Shown: piece after piece, positions 7,009 through 11,696 of the stretch
Numbering within the stretch: the first letter of the stretch is position 1
Layout: each line of letters opens with the position of its first letter
Assembly (NCBI GenBank): GCA_030598425.1
Contig: JAUVPY010000034.1
Coordinates: 1-11,696, forward strand
DNA length: 11,696 nucleotides
Direction: 5' to 3'
Source: Anaerolineae bacterium
GTDB lineage: Bacteria > Chloroflexota > Anaerolineae > 4572-78 > NAK82
Notes under the pieces: generated by a model
Seen by the model: only the letters and a program-made list of their open reading frames with translations
Databases searched by the model: none
Told to the model about the DNA's origin: nothing
Program-made: the position numbers and the translations under genes

Positions 7009-7377
7009 GTGCGCCTGCGCTGGTGGGTTGTCATTGGTCTGCTGATGGCCGGGCTAGGAGGAGCCGGACTGTGGTGGACCGTGACTCGCGTCTGGCCCGA
7101 TCCTGTAACCGAGCTGACCCTGTTGGGGTTGGCAGCCATAACCCTTTGCGGGTTGACAATACCAGTCTCCGCTTATCTTAACCATCGTTTCGCCCGGCCC
7201 GGCTGGCAGAAACACGATCCCCGTCGTCTGTTGCGCCAGGGAGCCTGGGTAGGTCTTCTCGGCGCATTGTATGGCTGGCTAAAGAAGGAAGACGCCCTCA
7301 ATTGGACCATTGCCGCTGTCATCGCCGGGGTGTTTGCCCTGTTGGAGGCCTTCTTCCTCACGCGCGATCAGGCATAA
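7009..7377 (+). CDS. Small integral membrane protein, unknown function
   Basis: A 122-residue protein beginning with GTG at 7009, supported by AGGAG seven bases upstream. It shows membrane helices at about 5-27, 34-56 and 97-117, and a shorter, less certain hydrophobic segment at 76-90. The loop at about 58-75 is basic (RPGWQKHDPRR), which suggests it faces the cytoplasm. I do not recognise a functional family. The stop is followed after five bases by the selA ATG, so the two genes are almost certainly cotranscribed. Nothing in the sequence ties the protein to selenium metabolism beyond this position, and the pairing may simply be local gene order. Confidence 0.75.
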   Translation: MRLRWWVVIGLLMAGLGGAGLWWTVTRVWPDPVTELTLLGLAAITLCGLTIPVSAYLNHRFARPGWQKHDPRRLLRQGAWVGLLGALYGWLKKEDALNWTIAAVIAGVFALLEAFFLTRDQA

Positions 7378-7382
7378 GAGTT

Positions 7383-8771
7383 ATGAGCCAATCAGAACTT
7401 CGCAAGCTTCCCAGTGTTGACAAACTTCTTGAGGCGGACGCCATCGCCAGCCTAGTGGAACAACACGGGCGTGAACTCACCCTTGAGGCGCTGCGCGCAG
7501 CCTTGGATGGCGCGCGCCAGACCGTCTTGAACGGCGAACCCGCCCCTGAAGCCGAAACCCTCATAGCCGAGACCGCCCATCGTCTCGGCGACGCACTACG
7601 CCCCAGCCTGTATCCGGTGATCAACGCCACGGGCGTCATCATCCATACCAATCTGGGGCGGGCCCCTCTCTCCAAACGCGCGCGCCAGGCAATGGCCCAG
7701 ATCTCGGCCGGTTATAGCAACTTGGAATACGATTTGCAGGCTGGTGCGCGCGGCTCGCGTTACGTGCACGCTGCTGACTTGCTGTGTCGGCTGACCGGCG
7801 CCGAGGATGCCCTGGTGGTCAATAATAACGCATCAGCCTTGCTGTTAACTCTGACCACACTGGCCAAGGAGCGGGAGGTGCTAATCAGTCGAGGCCAGTT
7901 GGTGGAGATCGGGGGTGGCTTCCGCATCCCTGACGTGATGCGTCAGAGCGGAGCCCAATTGATAGAGGTGGGCACCACCAATCGAACCTATGTCCGCGAC
8001 TACGCCGACGCCCTGCACTCAATGAAGACGGCTCTTATTCTGCGAGTGCACCACAGCAACTTCCAACTCACTGGCTTCGTCCACGAGCCGACGCTGGCCG
8101 AACTGGTGGGCCTGGGCGATGAGTATGCCATCCCGGTGATGGATGATCTGGGCAGCGGCACCTTGCTGGACACAGAGACTTTCGGTTTGGCCCACGAGCC
8201 GACCATCCAGGAGAGCATCGCCGCCGGCGCATCGGTCGTCACCGCTAGCGGCGATAAGCTGTTGGGTGGGCCGCAGGCGGGGCTCATCGTGGGTAAGGCT
8301 GACCTCATCGCCAAATTACGCCGCCACCCGTTGGCGCGAGCCGTGCGCGTGGACAAGACGACCCTGGTCGGCCTGCAAGCCACCTTGCTGGCCTATCTGG
8401 AAGGAAAAGCGACTGAGGAGATACCCGTCTGGCGTATGATCAACACCCCCGTGGAGGCTCTGGCCCGACGCGCCCGCAAATGGCAGCGCGCGCTCAAAGA
8501 GGCCGGCACACCGCTGAGCGTAGTCGCCGCTGAGTCCACCGTCGGTGGCGGCAGCCTGCCGGGGCAAACGCTGCCCACGCGGGCGCTGGCCCTTGAGGTA
8601 CCCTCACCCGACGCGTTAGCTGCCCGGCTGCGTGCCGCCTATCCTCCCACCGTGGCCCGCATCGAAGACGACCGACTGCTACTTGATCCGCGCACCGTGC
8701 TGCCGGAACAGGACACCGCATTGATCGAAACGATACGCGATGCGCTGGCAAGCAACTTTGCCGAGTCGTAG
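7383..8771 (+). CDS. selA: L-seryl-tRNA(Sec) selenium transferase (selenocysteine synthase)
   Basis: SelA is a PLP-dependent enzyme that converts Ser-tRNA(Sec) to Sec-tRNA(Sec) using selenophosphate. The protein is 462 residues from the ATG at 7383, the expected size, with the N-terminal LRKLPSVDKLL helix typical of bacterial SelA. Family motifs include VINATGVIIHTNLGRAPL (79-96), YSNLEYDLQAGARGSR (111-126), NNNASALLL (147-155), RVHHSNFQLTGF (221-232), PVMDDLGSG (251-259) and ASGDKLLGGPQAG (288-300) with the PLP-binding Lys at 292. The in-frame extension to 7302 overlaps the upstream gene and lacks homology, so 7383 is preferred despite a weak Shine-Dalgarno site. selB often follows selA, but here a minus-strand toxin-antitoxin pair does; selB, selC and selD are not in the window. 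Its presence implies the host may decode UGA as selenocysteine. Confidence 0.95.
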   Translation: MSQSELRKLPSVDKLLEADAIASLVEQHGRELTLEALRAALDGARQTVLNGEPAPEAETLIAETAHRLGDALRPSLYPVINATGVIIHTNLGRAPLSKRARQAMAQISAGYSNLEYDLQAGARGSRYVHAADLLCRLTGAEDALVVNNNASALLLTLTTLAKEREVLISRGQLVEIGGGFRIPDVMRQSGAQLIEVGTTNRTYVRDYADALHSMKTALILRVHHSNFQLTGFVHEPTLAELVGLGDEYAIPVMDDLGSGTLLDTETFGLAHEPTIQESIAAGASVVTASGDKLLGGPQAGLIVGKADLIAKLRRHPLARAVRVDKTTLVGLQATLLAYLEGKATEEIPVWRMINTPVEALARRARKWQRALKEAGTPLSVVAAESTVGGGSLPGQTLPTRALALEVPSPDALAARLRAAYPPTVARIEDDRLLLDPRTVLPEQDTALIETIRDALASNFAES

Positions 8772-8794
8772 GCCACGCTTTCAGCATTGTCTCG

Positions 8795-9313
8795 CTAGGG
8801 GGCCCAAGCGGTCACGCCTGGAACGTGCCACAAGTCCTCATCACCCGTAGCAACGTGGACGATCTTATGCGCGTGGCACGTGGCCAGGTGCGTAGCGTCG
8901 GTAATTAGAAGGCCGAGCTGGCAACCCAAGTCAATCGCCTGCCGCGTCTGATCTACCGTGACATCTACAAGCGTCAGTCCTCTGCTTGTCAACATCTCAA
9001 TGTAGTCGAGGTAGCGTCGGGCCGGACGATATACCTGCTCACGGAAGGTAGGATTGTCCCGTCAGGCCCGGCGCGCGTTCCAAACGGCGGGATTGTCTAA
9101 ATCGCTCGCCGCTTCCTGAAGCAAAATCTTGAATATCACCTCGTTCTCGACCAGAACCGAGGTGACCGCATTGACCTGGGCCAACTCCACTCGCTCCAGG
9201 AAGCGGCGGGCCGCGTCACCACGCCGCGGGTCCGCAAAGACGTGGAACAGAAAGATATTTGCGTCTACGAAAATAGTATCCGCCAGATCAAAGGCATCCA
9301 GGGCATTGGGCAT
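8795..9313 (-). pseudogene. PIN-domain (VapC-like) toxin gene interrupted by an in-frame TGA
   Basis: PIN toxins are Mg-dependent ribonucleases, usually cutting tRNA or rRNA. From the ATG at 9313 the frame reads 83 codons, meets TGA at 9062-9064 (codon 84), then stays open in the same frame for 88 more codons to the stop at 8795. The 172-codon total is a normal size for this kind of PIN protein, and both halves belong to it: IFVDAN with Asp17 and the VENE segment (Glu56/58) before the TGA; LLITDATHLATC with Asp139 and VATGDEDL with Asp158/160 after it. All PIN acidic positions thus survive. Flanking residues are Arg-rich (NARRA, then RDNPTFREQVYRPARRYL), so a CGA-to-TGA change is the simplest explanation. 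Reading through as selenocysteine is conceivable given selA next door but unprecedented for this family. It starts two bases after the antitoxin stop. A 66-codon ATG frame (8995) covers the C-terminal part alone. Confidence 0.75.
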
Positions 9314-9315
9314 AG

Positions 9316-9582
9316 CTACGATCCGTGGTAAAGCTCATCCAGATCGGAATCAGATAGCGTGGCTTTGACCAGGCCGTACAGTTGGCGGGTCACCGTCTCA
9401 TCACTGGCCACGTGCTGAGCTTCATTATGTAGATGTTGCTCTAGAGCCTCCTGATCTACCGGAATCAGGAGCGCTACCGGGCGGCCACGGTGTGTGATGA
9501 CGTATTCGCTTTTTTGCTCACGCACCTCACGCAGGATCTTGCTGGCCCGGTCCCGCAGTTCCCGGAGTCCCACTTGTCGCAT
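9316..9582 (-). CDS. Phd/YefM-family antitoxin
   Basis: An 88-residue protein with the Phd/YefM DNA-binding N-terminal fold: MRQVGLRELRDRASKIL, then a helix, then SEYVITHRGRPVALLIPVD (about residues 25-43), the hallmark beta-hairpin of the family. The C-terminal half, ending LSDSDLDELYHGS, would wrap the toxin. The ATG at 9582 is chosen because a perfect GAGGAGG lies seven bases upstream; in-frame GTG and TTG codons just before it are too close to that site. It is the first gene of a two-gene unit with the PIN toxin, two bases apart. The family represses its own promoter, and a palindromic operator overlaps the promoter here. The antitoxin looks intact although its partner is interrupted. Confidence 0.9.
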   Translation of the reverse strand: MRQVGLRELRDRASKILREVREQKSEYVITHRGRPVALLIPVDQEALEQHLHNEAQHVASDETVTRQLYGLVKATLSDSDLDELYHGS

Positions 9583-9602
9583 CACCAAACCTCCTCGAGC
9601 TT

Positions 9603-9624
9603 TGTGACCACGTATGTGGTCACA
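9603..9624. promoter_or_regulatory. Palindromic operator of the toxin-antitoxin unit
   Basis: TGTGACCAC (9603-9611) and GTGGTCACA (9616-9624) are perfect inverted arms around GTAT. The palindrome begins just downstream of the -10 box and covers the expected transcription start, the classic place for autorepression by a Phd or Phd-toxin complex. A second, weaker palindrome with the same ACCACGT core lies at 9633-9651. Confidence 0.75.
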
Positions 9625-9627
9625 TCT

Positions 9628-9656
9628 ATTTTACCACGTTGTTCACATGGTGTCAA
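9628..9656 (-). promoter_or_regulatory. Promoter of the antitoxin-toxin unit
   Basis: On the minus strand, consensus TTGACA (9656-9651), a 17-base spacer and TAAAAT (9633-9628) form the strongest promoter in the window. The imperfect palindrome ACCACGT/ACATGGT (9633-9651) occupies the spacer and would let a repressor block polymerase directly. Confidence 0.8.
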
Positions 9657-9705
9657 TGGGCGTCTCGCTAGAGCGCACGAATGACCTCTTGGGAATGAGT
9701 AGAGA

Positions 9706-9734
9706 TTGCTTCCGAACGTAAGGTGGTCTATAAT
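9706..9734 (+). promoter_or_regulatory. Promoter for rsmI
   Basis: TTGCTT (9706-9711), a 17-base spacer and a perfect TATAAT (9729-9734), about 40 bases before the rsmI ATG. The resulting leader is only about 33 bases. Confidence 0.65.
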
Positions 9735-9773
9735 CAACAGTGGACGATAAATCGCTAGTTATGACTTGGGCCG

Positions 9774-10655
9774 ATGGGCACTCTATATCTGGTCGCCACC
9801 CCAATTGGCAATCTGGAAGATATCACTCTGCGCGCACTGCGGGTGCTGCGTGAATGCTCCCTGGTTGCCGCCGAAGACACCCGCGTCACCGGCCGACTGT
9901 TGACTCACTTCGACATCGAAAAACCGCTGGTCAGCCATCACGAACATAGCAGACCGGCCAACGTGGAGCGCATATTGACGGCGTTGGATGGCGGGGACGT
10001 GGCGCTGGTCTCCGAGGCGGGTATGCCTCTCTTCTCTGACCCGGGCTACGAACTGGTCCAGGCCGCCCTCGAGCACGGCTTTGCGGTGGTCTCAATCCCC
10101 GGCCCATCGGCGCTGACGGCCGCCTTGCCGCTTAGCGGGCTGCCGATGGATCGCTTCCTTTACCTGGGCTTTTTGCCCCGCAAGGCGTCCGACCGTCGCC
10201 GTACCCTGGACGAGCTGGCCGATGTACGCGCCACCCTGGTCCTATTTGAAGCCCCGCATCGTTTGCGGGCGACCCTGGCCGATGCCATAGACAGCCTCGG
10301 TGCCGACCGGCGTTGCACCGTCTGCCGTGAGTTGACCAAGCGACACGAGGAGGTTTGGCGCGGCACGTTGTCTGGCGCTCTGGCCGAATGGCGGGACCGA
10401 AAGCCCCGTGGTGAATTCACCCTGGTCATAGAGGCCGCATCAGAGCCCGGCCCCTGGGATGAAGGCAGGGTTCGGGCAGCACTGTCTACCTTGCAGGCCG
10501 AGGGCATAAGCCGCTCCGAGGCGGCCCGCCGCGTAGCCCGACAATCTGGCTGGGCCAAGAGCGACGTCTATGCCATCTGGCCTGATGCGCAGCTCAGGCC
10601 CGATGCGCAGCTCGGGGGACCGACGACGCCTGATCCAGATGAGTTTGCCTCATAG
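9774..10655 (+). CDS. rsmI: 16S rRNA (cytidine-1402-2'-O)-methyltransferase RsmI
   Basis: RsmI uses S-adenosylmethionine to methylate the 2'-O of C1402 in the decoding centre of 16S rRNA. At 293 residues it matches the family (E. coli 286). Motifs of the tetrapyrrole-methylase fold follow in order: TLYLVATPIGNLEDITLRAL (3-22), AAEDTRVTGRLL (32-43), VSEAGMPLFSDPGYELV (79-95), SIPGPSALTAALPLSGLP (107-124), FLYLGFLPRK (128-137), LFEAPHRL (157-164) and CRELTKRHEEVWRG (184-197). The usual VSDAGTP motif reads VSEAGMP here, a mild variation. The C-terminal small domain (228-269, EGISRSEAARRVARQSGW) is present. The last 24 residues are an extension with two PDAQL(R/G) hexapeptides from an 18-base tandem repeat. 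No Shine-Dalgarno site is evident before the ATG; transcription starts close to it. Confidence 0.95.
   Translation: MGTLYLVATPIGNLEDITLRALRVLRECSLVAAEDTRVTGRLLTHFDIEKPLVSHHEHSRPANVERILTALDGGDVALVSEAGMPLFSDPGYELVQAALEHGFAVVSIPGPSALTAALPLSGLPMDRFLYLGFLPRKASDRRRTLDELADVRATLVLFEAPHRLRATLADAIDSLGADRRCTVCRELTKRHEEVWRGTLSGALAEWRDRKPRGEFTLVIEAASEPGPWDEGRVRAALSTLQAEGISRSEAARRVARQSGWAKSDVYAIWPDAQLRPDAQLGGPTTPDPDEFAS
10584..10613 (+). repeat. 18-base tandem repeat in the rsmI 3' end
   Basis: GATGCGCAGCTC occurs at 10584-10595 and again at 10602-10613, an 18-base period that encodes PDAQLR then PDAQLG. It lies in the non-conserved C-terminal tail of RsmI, outside the catalytic fold. Confidence 0.7.
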
Positions 10656-10672
10656 ATGACCCGTGGTAAAAT
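10645..10672 (+). promoter_or_regulatory. Possible promoter for the zinc-ribbon gene
   Basis: TTGCCT (10645-10650, inside the last codons of rsmI), a 16-base spacer and TAAAAT (10667-10672) precede the ATG at 10736 by about 64 bases. The gene may also be read from the rsmI promoter. Confidence 0.45.
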
Positions 10673-10735
10673 GACGTCCTCAAGATAGAAGCGCACAAAG
10701 AGACATCACCTCTGTAGACGAATCGAGGCACACTG

Positions 10736-11029
10736 ATGACGATATCAAAAGAAAGTGCACTGCGGTTGGCAAGCAACGCGATGGATATGGGCGCGGTGGC
10801 ACTCCGCGGCTCTCTCTCTTTAGAGGGGGACGGACAGTTTACGGTCGGCGACCGCAACCTGTCGGAATGGTTGGACCGGTATGCAGACCAGGAGGTGATA
10901 GTGATCCTGGCCCCGGTGGACACGACCCCTCACGACCAGATCCGTCAATGCGGTGTGTGCGGGCGAGATTACGTGGGAACGGAATGCCCTCATTGCGCGG
11001 AGGCCCGTTATCGGCTGCGCGGTGAGTAG
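10736..11029 (+). CDS. Small protein with C-terminal zinc ribbon, unknown function
   Basis: A 97-residue protein. The N-terminal part (about 1-60) is a compact alpha/beta stretch that includes GDRNLSEWLDRYADQEVIVILAP. The C-terminal part has CGVCGRDY and then TECPHC, giving Cys72, Cys75, Cys84 and Cys87, a CxxC-x8-CxxC zinc-ribbon or rubredoxin-like knuckle. The fold suggests metal binding and possibly contact with nucleic acid or protein; I do not recognise a named family. The ATG is supported by GAGG seven bases upstream. It follows rsmI by 80 bases, probably with its own promoter, and is closed by a strong terminator 10 bases after its stop. Confidence 0.75.
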   Translation: MTISKESALRLASNAMDMGAVALRGSLSLEGDGQFTVGDRNLSEWLDRYADQEVIVILAPVDTTPHDQIRQCGVCGRDYVGTECPHCAEARYRLRGE

Positions 11030-11039
11030 CGCAAACGAA

Positions 11040-11069
11040 CACCCCGGCGTTGGCCGGGGTGCTTTTTTT
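11040..11069 (+). terminator. Intrinsic terminator after the rsmI/zinc-ribbon unit
   Basis: CACCCCGGC (11040-11048) and GCCGGGGTG (11053-11061) form a perfect nine-base-pair GC-rich stem with a GTTG loop, followed by C and seven Ts (11063-11069). Confidence 0.95.
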
Positions 11070-11146
11070 GTTGGATCATTCGACCAATTAGGCCGTGTTG
11101 ACATTTTGTCCCGGCCCTCTGAGACTCCGCGCAGTGTTCTACCTAG

Positions 11147-11696
11147 TCAACTCAATAGCTCCAGCATCTCCTCGGCCGTTTGCCGGGCGCGATAACGAAG
11201 CGTGCCGAGGGGGATGTCGGAGCTGAGTGCCAGCGAAAGCACCAGTCCCTCAGACACAGTCAATGAGTACAGCCGATACTCGGCCCCCTCGTGCAGACTT
11301 TGCTCGAATCGACCATCGGGCTCGCCCAGAAAGGCAGCCGACCGGGCAGCGGCCTCAGTGGTCGTGGCGACCAGTGCAGCCAGTTCGGCTGCCTGTTCCC
11401 GGCCCAAGAGACCTGAAAACGCAACGAGTTCCGCTCCCAGTGTCACCATAATAGACTCCGCTCGTAGCTCGCGATTGAGACTCTTCAGCGACCCCACAAT
11501 CTCTTCCTCTTTGTCCTTCAACGCTGCCAGCGTCTCTTCAGAGTAAGTGGGTGTCTCGGCAGGAGGCATTGCCAATGGCGGGGACACGGGTGTCTCTTCA
11601 AGCGGCGCGGGTTCTTGGACGACGCTAGGACTGGGCGGGGCTTCCAAGACAGTCGCCGTATTAGCCCTTGCCGGCACGGCGACCTTCAATTCAGGA
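11147..11696 (-). CDS. Roadblock/LC7-domain protein, C-terminal part (5' end outside window)
   Basis: The frame is open to the right edge of the window, so the TTG at 11689 need not be the true start and the N-terminus is missing. The visible 180-odd residues begin with a Pro/Ala/Glu-rich, disordered stretch (about 8-50 counted from that TTG) and then a roadblock/LC7 fold (about 63-179): a long first helix (KDKEEEIVGSLKSLNREL), ESIMVTLGAELVAFSG, a middle helix (EQAAELAALVATTTEAAARS), the beta-strand GAEYRLYSLTVSEGLVLSLAL and the closing helix. In bacteria such proteins (MglB-like) often regulate small Ras-like GTPases. The Pro-rich segment suggests a linker to another domain upstream, perhaps a second roadblock copy; that is inference. 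It is convergent with the zinc-ribbon gene, with the terminator between them. Confidence 0.78.
   Translation of the reverse strand, partial: PELKVAVPARANTATVLEAPPSPSVVQEPAPLEETPVSPPLAMPPAETPTYSEETLAALKDKEEEIVGSLKSLNRELRAESIMVTLGAELVAFSGLLGREQAAELAALVATTTEAAARSAAFLGEPDGRFEQSLHEGAEYRLYSLTVSEGLVLSLALSSDIPLGTLRYRARQTAEEMLELLS

Noticed and set aside
7302..7382. An extended SelA N-terminus overlapping the membrane protein gene.
   Set aside because: The added residues lack SelA similarity, while the ATG at 7383 begins exactly at the conserved SelA N-terminal region.
8795..8995. A separate 66-residue gene downstream of the PIN N-terminal half.
   Set aside because: It is in the same frame as the upstream PIN part and carries the missing C-terminal PIN residues, so it is the end of one interrupted gene.
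11079..11120. GGCCG/CGGCC inverted repeat as a second terminator for the roadblock gene.
   Set aside because: Only five base pairs with a loop of about 16 bases and no T-run on either strand.
1..11696. CRISPR arrays, tRNA or rRNA genes, insertion sequences, phage genes and attachment sites.
   Set aside because: I found no regularly spaced repeats, tRNA T-loop or cloverleaf signatures, transposase or integrase motifs, or flanking target duplications.

Overview
The window is an ordinary housekeeping stretch of a moderately GC-rich bacterial chromosome, with one broken toxin-antitoxin locus in it. I favour Chloroflexota (Anaerolineae-like). The reasons are a lipoprotein with two LGFP-like repeats of a type common there, a proline-linked roadblock/LC7 protein, small two- to four-helix membrane proteins, and sigma70-type promoters with near-consensus TATAAT boxes but poor Shine-Dalgarno sites at several genes. 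This placement is inference from gene style; no rRNA or other phylogenetic marker is present.

Layout, left to right. (1) Positions 1-1507, plus strand: the 3' end of a HypE/AIR-synthase-like gene, then truD (tRNA pseudouridine-13 synthase). (2) Positions 1526-2388, minus strand: an overlapping anti-sigma kinase (RsbW-like) and STAS antagonist (RsbV/SpoIIAA-like) pair forming a partner-switching module, with no sigma factor or phosphatase beside it. (3) Positions 2389-2732: a divergent intergenic region with two promoters around a long imperfect hairpin of unknown function. (4) Positions 2733-3446, plus strand: a secreted lipoprotein with two LGFP-like repeats, overlapping tail to tail with the operon that follows. 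(5) Positions 6811-3412, minus strand: an ABC-F ribosome-associated ATPase, a dephospho-CoA kinase fused through a proline linker to a GNAT-like domain, and a small membrane protein. (6) Positions 6812-7008: divergent promoters and a leader hairpin. (7) Positions 7009-8771, plus strand: a small membrane protein and selA (selenocysteine synthase), five bases apart.

(8) Positions 8795-9660, minus strand: a Phd/YefM-type antitoxin and a PIN (VapC-like) toxin. The toxin frame is intact apart from one in-frame TGA at 9062-9064. The promoter is near consensus, with a perfect palindrome at the start site and a weaker copy between the -35 and -10 boxes. (9) Positions 9706-11029, plus strand: rsmI (16S rRNA C1402 2'-O-methyltransferase) and a small zinc-ribbon protein, closed by a strong intrinsic terminator. 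(10) Positions 11147-11696, minus strand: the C-terminal part of a roadblock/LC7 protein that runs off the window.

Several genes touch translation (truD, ABC-F, selA, rsmI), but they lie in separate transcription units and I see no single pathway linking them. The observations most worth a second look are the in-frame TGA in the PIN gene beside selA (most likely a nonsense mutation, but testable for recoding), the CoaE-GNAT fusion, and the 2464-2582 structured intergenic element. I found no convincing undescribed multi-gene system.
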